Source: Devosia sp.
GTDB taxonomy: Bacteria > Pseudomonadota > Alphaproteobacteria > Rhizobiales > Devosiaceae
Assembly (NCBI RefSeq): GCF_014860165.1
Contig: NZ_JACZKG010000040.1
Span: 1-60,862, forward strand
DNA: 60,862 nucleotides
Direction: 5' to 3'
Under the pieces are notes generated by a model that saw only the letters and a program-made list of their open reading frames with translations, did not search any database and was not told the DNA's origin. The translations under genes were made by a program, and so were the position numbers. Below, piece after piece: positions 47,702 to 57,200 of the stretch; position 1 is the stretch's first letter, and every line of letters starts with the position of its first letter.

Positions 47702-47743
47702 TGATGTCAGAGATCAAGTTTTATCTTTTAGAGCAATTCCAAT
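47702..47743. promoter_or_regulatory. Candidate iron-responsive control region (RirA-like and Irr-like boxes)
   Basis: TGA-TGTCAGAGA-TCA at 47702-47716 fits the TGA-N9-TCA iron-responsive operator bound by RirA. TTTAGAGCAATTCCAAT at 47727-47743 resembles the Irr (ICE) box TTTAGAA-N3-TTCTAAA with about three mismatches. Both lie between the siderophore operon and the divergent methyltransferase, so both directions could respond to iron. Confidence 0.6.
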
Positions 47744-47758
47744 ATGTTAGGTCTCCCG

Positions 47759-48535
47759 ATGAGCGATGCGAGCTCAAACTATTCTATCCGCGACGAAATT
47801 CGCGAGTTCTGGTCCGAACGCGCCGCCACCTTCGACGAGAGCGTCGGCCACGAGATTTTTTCGGAGGCTGAGCGGGCCGGCTGGCACCGGCTGATCCGCA
47901 AGCATCTGGGCGAGGGGCAGGGGCGGGCGGCGCTCGATCTGGCCAGCGGCACCGGGGTCATTTCCCACCTCATGCACGACATGGGCTTCGCGGTGACCGG
48001 CGCCGACTGGTCCGAGGCCATGCTCGAACAGGCCCGGGCCAAGGCCCGCAAGCGCAAGGCCGATATCCGCTTCATCATGCGTGATGCGGAAAATACCGCC
48101 GAGCCCCGCCAGAGCTATGACGTCATCACCAACCGCCATCTCGTCTGGACCCTGGTCGACGCGCCCGCCGCCTTCCGCGAATGGTTCGAGCTGCTCAAGC
48201 CCGGCGGCAAGCTGCTGATCGTCGATGGCAATATGGGCCGCAAGGGCTGGGCGACGCGCCTGCGCCTGGCGTTCGGCGGCCAACCCGGTCACACCAGGCT
48301 TGCACCCGGCATGGCCGAGCGGCTCACCCGGATCCGCGAGCAGGTCTATTTTTCCGACCAGATGCCGGCCGAGGCCGTGGTGGCGGCCCTGCTGGAAGTC
48401 GGCTTCGTCAATCCGGTTGTCGACCGGCGCCTGGGCGCCATCCACTGGGCCCAGGCCCGCAAGATGCCGTTCTGGCGCGCGCTCGAGCGGCTGACACAGG
48501 ACCGCTTCGCCATCTGCGTCACCCGGCCGGGCTAG
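47759..48535 (+). CDS. SAM-dependent methyltransferase divergent from the iron importer
   Basis: A 258-residue class I methyltransferase. The SAM-binding motif I is AALDLASGTGVISHLMHDMG, followed by the acidic residue in VTGADWSEAMLEQARAKA, ADIRFIMRDAENTA, and LLKPGGKLLIVDGN (motif post III). The N-terminus RDEIREFWSERAATFDESVG is typical of metal-transport-associated methyltransferases. ATG 47759 is preferred over ATG 47744, which would overlap the Irr-like box region. It may modify a siderophore or a metal chelate; that is inference from position. Confidence 0.88.
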   Translation: MSDASSNYSIRDEIREFWSERAATFDESVGHEIFSEAERAGWHRLIRKHLGEGQGRAALDLASGTGVISHLMHDMGFAVTGADWSEAMLEQARAKARKRKADIRFIMRDAENTAEPRQSYDVITNRHLVWTLVDAPAAFREWFELLKPGGKLLIVDGNMGRKGWATRLRLAFGGQPGHTRLAPGMAERLTRIREQVYFSDQMPAEAVVAALLEVGFVNPVVDRRLGAIHWAQARKMPFWRALERLTQDRFAICVTRPG

Positions 48536-48538
48536 CGG

Positions 48539-49588
48539 TCAGGCTACGCCCTGGTCCCGCCCGCTGGCATTGGAGGCAATGGCGGCATCGAGCACTTTCT
48601 GGATATCAGCCGCCCGCCGGAACGACGGCTCCAGCGTCGCGCCACCCCGCACCGCCGCCACGAAGCGCTGGTAGTTGGTATCGACGGGCGTCAGCGGCAG
48701 CTCGCGCCAGGTGGCTTTATGCACGTCTTCGCCCAGGCAGGCCCGCAGGCTCGACTGGCCCGTGTCATAGACGATCTCCACCGAGCCGGTTTCCCCATAG
48801 ATGCGCAGGCGCAGCTGGTCCATCTGGCCGGCCGCGCTGCGCGTCGCCTGGATGGTGCCAATGGCGCCCGAGGTGAAGTCCACATTCATGGTGAAACTGT
48901 CATTGGCGTCGAGCTGGTACTCGCAGATGCGGTTGTCGGGCGGCGCCTTGTCGAAGGTCTTGAGCCGCCCGAATACATGCGCCACGTCGAGCCCCGAGCC
49001 ATAGGAGGCGAAATCCACGATATGGATGCCGATATCGCCCAGCGCGCCGCCCGAACCATGCCCGGTGCTCAGCCGCCACAGGAATTTGGGCTCGGTCCGC
49101 CAGTCGCCCCAGTGGTTGCCCACCAGCCAGCTCTGCAGATGCGAGGCTTCGAGGTGCCTGACCGCGCCGATGGCCCCTGACAGCACCAGCGCGCGCCCCT
49201 GCTGCACCGCCGGCGAGTTGCGATAGGTGAAGTTGACCATGCCCACCAGCCCGGCCTGCTCGATGGCCTCGGTCATTTCCATCGCCTTGCCGGCATCGGT
49301 CGCCAGCGGCTTTTCGCAGAAGACATGCTTGCCTGCGGCAATGGCCTGCATGGTGGTGGGATAATGCACCCGGTCGGGCGTCACATTGGCCACCGCGTCG
49401 AATTCGCCCCAGGCCAGCGCCTCCTCCAGCGACACGAATTGCCGCTCGATATGGTGCTGGGCGCAGAAGGCCGTCAGCCGCCCCGGATCGACATCGACGC
49501 CGCCCACCAGCGACACGCCGTAAATGGCCGAGAAATTGGTGGCATGGCTATTGGCCATGCCGCCCGTGCCGATGATGAGCAGGCGCAT
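48539..49588 (-). CDS. Gfo/Idh/MocA family NAD(P)-dependent oxidoreductase
   Basis: A 349-residue sugar dehydrogenase-type protein. The Rossmann motif is LLIIGTGGMANSHATNFSAI, the conserved Lys is in AGKHVFCEKPLATDAG (EKP), and the substrate region has GDIGIHIVDFASY with the catalytic-type His. It likely oxidises or epimerises a sugar released from mannosides. It lies 45 bp after the LacI gene on the same strand and is convergent with the methyltransferase gene with 3 bp between stops. Confidence 0.92.
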   Translation of the reverse strand: MRLLIIGTGGMANSHATNFSAIYGVSLVGGVDVDPGRLTAFCAQHHIERQFVSLEEALAWGEFDAVANVTPDRVHYPTTMQAIAAGKHVFCEKPLATDAGKAMEMTEAIEQAGLVGMVNFTYRNSPAVQQGRALVLSGAIGAVRHLEASHLQSWLVGNHWGDWRTEPKFLWRLSTGHGSGGALGDIGIHIVDFASYGSGLDVAHVFGRLKTFDKAPPDNRICEYQLDANDSFTMNVDFTSGAIGTIQATRSAAGQMDQLRLRIYGETGSVEIVYDTGQSSLRACLGEDVHKATWRELPLTPVDTNYQRFVAAVRGGATLEPSFRRAADIQKVLDAAIASNASGRDQGVA

Positions 49589-49633
49589 CGCAACTCCTCC
49601 CTGATTGTCCCGGGCGGGACCAATCGCGAAAAC

Positions 49634-50671
49634 CTAGCTGCGCCAGTGCGGCTGCGGCTCGGCCATGGTCTGCAGGCTCTCGATATCGGCGCCCTCGATG
49701 CGTTTGAGCAGCAGGCGGGTCAGCTCGCCCCCTGCCGCGAACACATCCTCGCGGATGCTGTCCAGCGCGGGAAACAGCGTCGGCAGGATGCCCGAGGTCT
49801 GCTTGTAGACCAGCTGCAGGTCCCGCCCCAGCACGAGGCCCCCCTCCTGCAAGCCGCCCACCAGGGCGATGGTGCGCATTTCGCTGTCGCTGATAATGCC
49901 ATCGGGCCGCATCGGGTCGGCGGCGAGATCGAGCCCGATCTTGCGCATATCGGCCGGGCTGATACCCTTGGTGCCCTCGAGGATGCGCGCCTCGATCCCG
50001 GCGCGGGCCGCCGCCTTGTGAAAGGCCGTGACGATGTTGTGGTAATTGGTGGTGCTGTCATCGCCGATGACCAGCATCACCCGTTTGCAGCCCTTGCTGG
50101 CCAGCCGTTCCACCGCCATGGCGGTGAAGGCTTCCGAATGGAAGTCGTGATAGGGATGCGGCGTGTAGAATTCCGTGCGGCCGTGGCTGACAAAGGGAAA
50201 ATCGGCATCGATCATCATCTGCACGCGCTTGTCGCGCGGGCTGGTATGGGTGATGACCACGCCATCGGCGGTGCGGTTGTCCAGGATATAGCGGATGGTC
50301 TCGGCCGAGTTGTGCCGCTCGAATTCGGGAATGACCGTCAGGTGATAGCGCGTGCCCTTGATGGCATGGCCGATCCCCTGGATCATCTGCCGCGCGAAAT
50401 CGATCGAATCCTCGGCGCCATCGAGCACCAGCGCGATCACATTGGTCTTGCCCGTCCGCAGGCGCACGCCGGCGCGGTCCGGGATATAGCCCAGCGCCTT
50501 GGCGGCCTCGGCCACCTTGTCGCGCGTCTCCTGCTTCAGCGTCGTCCCGCCGCGCAGCGATAGCGACACGGTGGACAGGCTCAGCCCCGTCACATCGGCA
50601 ATGGTGCGCAGGGTGACCCGCTGGTTCCCTGGCGCCCGTGCCTTGCCTGCTGTGGTGAACTTGCTGCTCAT
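49634..50671 (-). CDS. LacI-family regulator of the mannoside locus
   Basis: A 345-residue regulator with a short polar N-terminal tail, then helix-turn-helix VTLRTIADVTGLSLSTVSLS, and hinge EAAKALGYIPDRAGVRLRTG. The effector domain has IALVLDGAEDSIDFARQMIQ, FVSHGRTEF, KGCKRVMLVIGDDSTTNYHN and RPDGIISDSEMRTIALVGGL. ATG 50671 removes a 27-residue upstream extension that reads through the operator region. It is divergent from the mannoside transport operon, and two similar TGCAACG-type sites lie between. Confidence 0.94.
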   Translation of the reverse strand: MSSKFTTAGKARAPGNQRVTLRTIADVTGLSLSTVSLSLRGGTTLKQETRDKVAEAAKALGYIPDRAGVRLRTGKTNVIALVLDGAEDSIDFARQMIQGIGHAIKGTRYHLTVIPEFERHNSAETIRYILDNRTADGVVITHTSPRDKRVQMMIDADFPFVSHGRTEFYTPHPYHDFHSEAFTAMAVERLASKGCKRVMLVIGDDSTTNYHNIVTAFHKAAARAGIEARILEGTKGISPADMRKIGLDLAADPMRPDGIISDSEMRTIALVGGLQEGGLVLGRDLQLVYKQTSGILPTLFPALDSIREDVFAAGGELTRLLLKRIEGADIESLQTMAEPQPHWRS

Positions 50672-50734
50672 GCTGTGTTGCCTTCCCCAGACGCTTTTAC
50701 ACCGGCAAGCGCCGAAACCAAACAGGCCAAATTT

Positions 50735-50864
50735 TGCAACGATACATTGCATGTTCGGTCCAACCTGAAACGATTGCGCAAAATTAACACACTGGCAAAT
50801 AACGACAAAATTGTCGAAACGTCATTATTGCTGTCGCAATGCGATTCAGAATTGCAACGTTGCA
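50735..50864. promoter_or_regulatory. Pair of LacI-type operators: TGCAACGATACA and TGCAACGTTGCA
   Basis: TGCAACGTTGCA at 50853-50864 is a perfect 12-bp palindrome with central CG. TGCAACGATACA at 50735-50746 matches it at 10 of 12 positions. They are 118 bp apart in the 285-bp gap between the LacI gene and the binding-protein gene, a spacing that permits looping. Confidence 0.65.
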
Positions 50865-50956
50865 TAAGTTGTGGTTTGCTCTGGCCGCGTTCCGGATGAG
50901 GGTTCCGGCGCCAGGCCGCTCATTCAGAGGCGGCTCAAGCAGCAGAGGAGGACTTG

Positions 50957-52273
50957 ATGCTCAGACAAGGTTTTCTGACCACGGTGGCCGCATTGTCACT
51001 GATGGCCGCCGCCGCGATGCCCGCGCAGGCGGAAGTGACGATTATGTATCCCGAATGGATCGCCTCGCTGGTCGAGCCGGGCATCGAGGCCTACAAGACC
51101 GAGACGGGCGACACCGTCAACGCCATCAAGCTGCCCGGCCAGGGCTATGACCAGCGCATCGCGCTCGACCTCAGCGCCGGCACCGCCGCCGATGTCAATG
51201 TCATCGACAGCTTCATGGTCTCCGAGCTGGCCGCTGCCGGCTACCTGACCCCGCTCAACGACATGGCCGCCGCCTGGGACCAGTATCAGTATTACCTGCC
51301 CGGCCTGCTCGAAGTGGCGTCCTACCAGGGCAATGTCTATGCCCTGCCCACCGATACCGACGTCCGCATGCTGTGGTACGACAAGTCCAATTTCGAAAAG
51401 GCGGGCATTGCCATGCCGTGGGAGCCCAAGAGCTGGACTGACGTGCTCGATGCCGCACAGAAGCTCAAGGATGCGGGCGTGCAGTATCCGTTCCAGCTGC
51501 CGGCGGGCACCAAGCAGGGCGAAGCCGCCACCATGCAGGGCGTTTATATGGCGCTGCTCGGCGCTGACGTTCCCGAAGGCGATCGCAACCGCCTGCTCAA
51601 CCGCGAGACCAATCAGTGGATCGGCGACAGCCCGGCCCTGCGCCGTGTCTTCGATCTCTATCACCAGGTCTATGTCGAGCGTGAGCTGAACCCGGCCGAT
51701 CTCAACTACGCCACCGATATTGGCGCTGCCGTGCGTCAGGCGCTGGCCGATGACAAGCTGGGCATCCTGGCCTCGGGTTCCTGGGAAGATGCATGCCTGT
51801 GGGATTGCAACGCCCCTCCATCACGCGAAGAGCGTGACGCCCTGGTCGGCTGGACGCCATGGCCGGGCTCGGGTGAACCGGGCACCAAGGCGACCACCAA
51901 TATTTCGGGTGGCTGGGCCATCGGCATCAATGCCAAGGCTGCCGATGCGGAAGCCTCGTTCAAGCTGGTGACCTCGATCTTCGACGAAGGCAACTTCAAG
52001 GCCTGGACGCTGGCCAATCACCGCATGGCCGTCCGCACCGATATTTCGGAATCGGCTGAGTATACCGCCGATCCGTTCCTCGCCGAGGCCACCGCGCTTG
52101 CCGCCGATACCACCGGCCGCGACACCATCCCCGGCTACCAGACCGTCTCGGCCCTCATTCAGCAGGCCACGTCCGACCTGCTCGATGGCGCCAGCGTTGA
52201 AGAAGTCATCCAGAGCTATCATGATGCCCTGGTTGACGAATTCGGCGAAGAAAAGGTCATCACCTACGAATGA
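50957..52273 (+). CDS. Mannoside/sugar ABC substrate-binding protein
   Basis: A 438-residue periplasmic binding protein. Signal peptide LRQGFLTTVAALSLMAAAAM ending at QA; mature EVTIMYPEWIASLVEPGIEA, GYDQRIALDLSAGTAADVNV, YALPTDTDVRMLWYDKSNFE, MQGVYMALLGADVPEG and TKATTNISGGWAIGIN. ATG 50957 follows GGAGG by five bases; a TTG directly before it is less likely. It starts the operon that also encodes a GH38 alpha-mannosidase, which suggests mannosyl oligosaccharides as ligand. Confidence 0.94.
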   Translation: MLRQGFLTTVAALSLMAAAAMPAQAEVTIMYPEWIASLVEPGIEAYKTETGDTVNAIKLPGQGYDQRIALDLSAGTAADVNVIDSFMVSELAAAGYLTPLNDMAAAWDQYQYYLPGLLEVASYQGNVYALPTDTDVRMLWYDKSNFEKAGIAMPWEPKSWTDVLDAAQKLKDAGVQYPFQLPAGTKQGEAATMQGVYMALLGADVPEGDRNRLLNRETNQWIGDSPALRRVFDLYHQVYVERELNPADLNYATDIGAAVRQALADDKLGILASGSWEDACLWDCNAPPSREERDALVGWTPWPGSGEPGTKATTNISGGWAIGINAKAADAEASFKLVTSIFDEGNFKAWTLANHRMAVRTDISESAEYTADPFLAEATALAADTTGRDTIPGYQTVSALIQQATSDLLDGASVEEVIQSYHDALVDEFGEEKVITYE

Positions 52274-52296
52274 CTTCGAGCCGCCCCGTAGGGCAG

Positions 52297-52400
52297 GTCG
52301 CTCCGGTGGAGCGATCTGAGGCAAGAAGGCCATGAGGGCTATGCCCGAATGGCAATTCCTCCCGACGCGGCGGCGCCCCACTGTCCTCCGGGCGCCGTCG
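52297..52400 (+). repeat. Two hairpins in the binding-protein/permease intergenic region
   Basis: GTCGCTCC (52297-52304) pairs with GGAGCGAT (52308-52315) around a short loop. CGGCGGCGCCC (52368-52378) pairs with GGGCGCCGTCG (52390-52400). Neither is followed by a T-run. They stand in the 278-bp gap with the larger palindrome and may slow 3' decay of the upstream message. Confidence 0.5.
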
Positions 52401-52440
52401 TGACGGGGGAGGGTGCCTTCGAGGTCTCCCTAGCCACGGT

Positions 52441-52510
52441 GTCACCCCGGCCTTGAGCCGGGGTCCATCCTGAGATCTCAAGATGGATCCCGGCTCAAGG
52501 CCGGGATGAC
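52441..52510. repeat. 70-bp near-perfect palindrome (REP-like element)
   Basis: Two 35-base arms meet without a loop at 52475/52476 and match at about 32 of 35 positions. The core CCGGCCTTGAGCCGGG is inverted as CCCGGCTCAAGGCCGG, and the ends are GTCA and TGAC. Such CCGGCCTTGAGCCGGG units are dispersed in many Hyphomicrobiales genomes. Here it lies between the binding-protein and permease genes of one operon. Confidence 0.85.
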
Positions 52511-52551
52511 ATCGAGTGTTTTGAACGGCCCGTGTGAGTGAGAAACACAGC

Positions 52552-53442
52552 ATGAAGAACCAAGCCAACCCCTGGCTCACCAGCAATCTCTGGGTCCTCG
52601 GTCTCGGCATGCTGCCTGCCGCCATCCTGATCGGTGCGCTGCTCTATTTCACGGCCTGGGCCTTCGCCTTCAGCTTCACCGACCTGGCCCTGGTCGGGCG
52701 CAAGTCGGTCGAATGGAGCTGGGTGGGCCTGCAGAATTTCGAGCGCCTGTTCACCCGCCGTGGCTTTCTCGAATCGCTCTGGACCACCGTCATCTTCGTC
52801 TTCTTCTCGGCCATTGTCGGCCAGTCGGTGCTGGGCTTCCTGCTCGCGGCTCTGCTGCGCGGCACCCAGTCGTCCATTCGCAACGTCGTCGAAATCTGCA
52901 TCATGCTGGGCTGGCTGCTGCCCGATATCGTGGCGGCCTTCCTGTGGTCGGCCACCACCAGCCAGACGGGCCTGATCAACCAGCTCTTCATCATTCCCTT
53001 CGGCCTCAAGCCCATCAACTTCATCAACGAATACGCGCTGCCCGTCGTCACCATCGCCAATATCTGGAAGGGTACCGCCTGGAGCTACCTGCTGTTCTCG
53101 GCGGCGCTCGATTCGGTCAGCCGCGAGGTCGTCGAGGCCGCCAAGGTCGATGGTGCTACCGGCTTCCAGCGCATCTGGCTGGTCATGCTGCCCATCATCC
53201 GGCCCCATATCGCCACCAACATGCTGTTCATCACCATCTGGACCTTCACCTATTTCCCGCTGATCTTCGCCATGACCGGCGGCGGGCCGGGCACGGCCAC
53301 CCAGACGCTGGCGGTGTTCCTCTACAATCAGAGCTTTTCCCGCGGCAATCTGGGCTTCGGCAGCGCCATTTCGGTGGCCATGCTGGTCATTGTGGGCCTC
53401 CTGTCGCTGGTCTATCTGCGCATGCTGCGGGAGCCGAAATAA
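52552..53442 (+). CDS. Mannoside/sugar ABC permease, MalF type
   Basis: A 296-residue permease. Helix 1 LGMLPAAILIGALLYFTAWA, periplasmic WSWVGLQNFERLFTRRGFLE, docking loop VVEAAKVDGATGFQRIWLVM, late loop PLIFAMTGGGPGTATQTLAV. ATG 52552 is chosen; GTG 52534 is in frame but has no better ribosome binding site. The stop overlaps the next start (TAATG). Confidence 0.94.
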   Translation: MKNQANPWLTSNLWVLGLGMLPAAILIGALLYFTAWAFAFSFTDLALVGRKSVEWSWVGLQNFERLFTRRGFLESLWTTVIFVFFSAIVGQSVLGFLLAALLRGTQSSIRNVVEICIMLGWLLPDIVAAFLWSATTSQTGLINQLFIIPFGLKPINFINEYALPVVTIANIWKGTAWSYLLFSAALDSVSREVVEAAKVDGATGFQRIWLVMLPIIRPHIATNMLFITIWTFTYFPLIFAMTGGGPGTATQTLAVFLYNQSFSRGNLGFGSAISVAMLVIVGLLSLVYLRMLREPK

Positions 53443-54254
53443 TGGAATCGACCAGCAGCTCGCGCATCACCGCCGTTGCGCTCGCCTTCATGGCCGTCAT
53501 CTGGGTAAGCCCGTTTTCCTGGCTGTTCCTCAATGCCTTCAACCCCATGTCGACCGGGCAGCTGGAAATCCCGCGCTCGGTCGGCCTCGACAATTTCGCC
53601 CTTGCCGTCAGCGGCAATGCCGGCAAGCAGTTCCTCAATTCCATGCTGATCGCGGCAGGCACCGCCACGCTCAGCGTCATCGTCGGCATCGCCGCCGCCT
53701 ATCCGCTGTCGCGGCTGCGCATTCCGGGGCGCAATGCGTTCCTCTGGACGCTGGTGCTGCTGCGCATGCTGCCTTCGGCCGGCGTCTTGGTGCCGCTCTA
53801 TTTCGCGGCGCAGCGCGGCGGGCTGCTCAACCAGTTCGGCGTCATCGTGGCCCTGACCATTCTCAACCTCCCCTTTACGCTGCTGCTGCTCAAGAACTTC
53901 TTCGACACCGTGCCGATCGAGCTTGAGGAAGCCGCCTATGTCGAAGGGGCAACCCTGTTCCAGATCGTCACCCGCATCGTGCTGCCCATGTCGCGCGCCG
54001 GCATTGCCGTGGTCTGGTTTTACAGCTTCACCGGCGCCTGGAACGAGTTCCTGCTGCCGCTGATCTTTGCCCGCGTGCAGGATGCCTTTCCCATGTCGGT
54101 GGGGCTATACGCGGCTTTCGGCCAGCAGGGCGCCATCAACTATGGTTTCCTCACGGCCTTTTCCATCATCTACGCAGCGCCGGCGGTCGGCGTGTATTTC
54201 TTGTTGCGGCGAAACATGAACACAGGGTTCGCCGGTGTCGGAGTCAAAGGATGA
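53442..54254 (+). CDS. Mannoside/sugar ABC permease, MalG type
   Basis: A 270-residue permease. Helix 1 ITAVALAFMAVIWVSPFSWL; helices around NSMLIAAGTATLSVIVGIAA; docking loop LEEAAYVEGATLFQIVTRIV, in which the usual DGA is EGA; C-terminus MNTGFAGVGVKG. It overlaps the upstream permease by one base and the alpha-mannosidase by four (ATGA), so import and hydrolysis are translationally linked. Confidence 0.94.
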   Translation: MESTSSSRITAVALAFMAVIWVSPFSWLFLNAFNPMSTGQLEIPRSVGLDNFALAVSGNAGKQFLNSMLIAAGTATLSVIVGIAAAYPLSRLRIPGRNAFLWTLVLLRMLPSAGVLVPLYFAAQRGGLLNQFGVIVALTILNLPFTLLLLKNFFDTVPIELEEAAYVEGATLFQIVTRIVLPMSRAGIAVVWFYSFTGAWNEFLLPLIFARVQDAFPMSVGLYAAFGQQGAINYGFLTAFSIIYAAPAVGVYFLLRRNMNTGFAGVGVKG

Positions 54255-57200
54255 CCTATTCCAATCCCATGTCGTCAAAGCTCGGTTTGCTGGACGATGA
54301 TCTCAAGATGGAAGGCAAACTCATCCGGCTTTGCAAGGATCTTGAAGCCAAGATCCTCACTCCCGTCGCCGATGTCCCCTGGCAGTGGCATGTGCAGCGC
54401 GCCGATATGAGTGCCGACCAGGCCCTCAAGGCCGATTGGCGCAAATGGGAGCAGTTCGGCCCCCATTCCGTCTGGGCCAAGAAGCAGGGTCACACCTGGT
54501 TTGCCGCCGAAATCGTGGTGCCCGAAGCCGCGCGCGGCAAGACCTTCGTGCTCAAATTCACCAGCCAGTGGCAGGATCGTCCGGGGTCCACCGACCCACA
54601 GTGCCTCGCCTATCTCGACGGCAAGATTGCCCAGGCGCTCGACGGCAACCACACCGAGCTGGTCATCGAGCGCAATGCCAAGCCGGGCAGCAAGCACACG
54701 CTGCTGGTCAACGCCTTCACCTTCTTCGATCGGCCGCTGGTCGGCTTCACGGTCGATTTCTATACCCGCAGCGAACGCGCCGAAAAGCTCTATTGGGACT
54801 TGGCTACCCCACTGGACGTGGCCGTCCGCCTCTACCAGAACGACCCGCGCCGTCAGGCCATTCTCAACATCATCGATCGCGCCCTGCGGGCGCTGGATCG
54901 TCGCGACGGCTTCACGCCTGAATTCGAGGCCTCGCTCGGCGCCGCCGAGAAGATCGCCGCCGAAATCTACAAGCTTGTCGATACCGAGACCCAGCCGCAG
55001 GTCACCGCTGTGGGCTCGACCCATCTCGATGTCGGCTGGCTCTGGCGCGTCCTCCACACCCGCGACAAGACGGCTCGCTCCTTCGCCACGGTGCTCAACC
55101 TGATGGAGGAATATCCCGAATTCATCTTCATGTATAACCAGTCGGTGCTCTTCGACTTCCTCAAAAAGGACTATCCTGAAATCTGGGAGCGCATGCTCAA
55201 GAAGGTGAAGTCCGGCCAGTTCGAGATCGAAGGCGCCATGTGGGTGGAGCCCGATGTCAACATCGTCTCGGGCGAGTCGCTGGTCCGCCAGATCATGCGC
55301 GGCCGCCGCTTCCACCTTGAGCATTTCGGCGTCGACCCCAAGACGGTCTGGCTGCCCGATACCTTTGGCTATTCGGCCAACCTGCCGCAGATCATGGACA
55401 AGTCGGGTCTCAAATACTTCGTCACGTCCAAGCTGAGCTGGAACGACACCGACCGCCATCCCTATGACAGCTTCCACTGGCGCGGCATTGACGGCACGGT
55501 CACCAAGGCGCAGCTGATCACCGCGCAGAAATATGACAGCCAGGAAATCTTCACCACCTACAATGGCGACCTCTCGGTCAGCGAGACCATGGGCGCCTGG
55601 AAGCGCTACGAGCCCAAGGCGGTGCACAACGAAGTCGTCATGTCCTATGGCTATGGCGATGGCGGCGGCGGCCCGACCCGCGGCATGATCGAGCGCGGCA
55701 TCCGCCTCGAACGCGGCATTCCCGGCGCGCCCAGGGTCAAGCTCGAAGGCATCGTCCCCTTCCTCGATCGCCTCGGCAAGAAGATGGATGCCCCCGGCAA
55801 CAAGTTCCCGGTCTGGAACGGCGAGCTCTACCTGCAATATCACCGCGGCACGCTGACCTCGGTGGCCAAGAACAAGGCCAACAACCGCAAGGCCGAACGC
55901 CTGCTGCGCGAACTGGAATTCCTCGGCGCCATGGCGCTGACCCAGGCCGGCGCCGCCTATCCCAGCGACACGCTGGCCGAGTTCTGGGAGCTGGTGCTCA
56001 TCAACCAGTTCCACGACATCCTGCCCGGCACCTCGATCCCCGAAGTCTATGTCGACAGCGACAACGAGTACGGCCAGATCTTCTCGACCCTGGGCTCCCA
56101 GAATGGTCCCTGGCACTCCGCCGCCCAGGCCTTCGCCAAGCCGGGCGCGGATCAACTGCGGCTGGTCAACTTTACCGGCCAGACACGGGCAGAGCTCGTG
56201 CATTTTGCCGGCAATGCGCAGGAAATCTCCCAGCTTGCTGGTGCCTCGTTGGCGTCAGGCGCAGGCGTCGCGCCGATCCAGAAACTGGTCTCCGCTGACG
56301 GTTCCACCAGCTTCGCCGCGCCAGTTTCCGACCTGTCTCCCCTCGGCTGGACCGGTGCACAAGTGGTCGCCGGCGGCGCGGCCAACAGCAGCTCACCGCT
56401 CTCGGTTTCAGAAAAACATCTGGAAAATGAACTGCTTAGGGTCACGTTCGACAAATCGGGCGAGATCACCTCGGTCTTCGACAAGACGCGTAATCGCGAA
56501 ACCCTCGAGCCCGGCAAGGCGGCCAACCGCCTCATCGCCTATGAAGACAAGCCCATGCAATGGGACGCCTGGGACATTGACCGCTATTTCGAGGAACAGT
56601 TCTGGCCGCTCGCCGATGGCAAGTCCTTGATTTCAGTGGTAGAAACCGGCCCCCACCGCGCCGCCATCCGCGTCGAGCGGAGCTACCGGAAATCCAAAAT
56701 CGTCCAGGTCATCTCGCTGGCCGCAGGCGCAAGGCAGGTCGAATTCGACACCTTCATCGACTGGCAAGAGCGCCACACGGTACTCAAGGCCCAGTTCCCC
56801 TTCGATCTCAACACCTCCGAAATCCGCTCGGAAATCCAGTTCGGCCACGTCAAGCGCCCGACCCATCGAAACACCACCTGGGACCGGGCCCGCTTCGAGG
56901 CCTCCATGCATCGCTGGGTCGATCTGAGCGAAGCCGATTTCGGCGTCGCCCTGCTCAACGACTGCAAGTATGCCTATGATTGCCTTGAACAATCCGTCCG
57001 CCTGACCCTGGTGCGCGGCTCGACCTTCCCCAGCCCCGATGCCGATCTGGGCGAGCATCGCCTGCGCTATGCGCTCTTCGTCCATGACGGCGTTGCCGAC
57101 CTGGCCGACGTGCATCGCGCCGCCGAACGCTTCAACAATCCCGTCGCCGTCATCGGCGCGCTCAGGCCGGCCGCCAATGCCGCCACCGAGTTCGCCAGCT

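Noticed and set aside
54275..56203. 642-residue minus-strand frame antisense to alpha-mannosidase
   Set aside because: Same reason: it mirrors the codon bias of a complete GH38 gene and has no motif.
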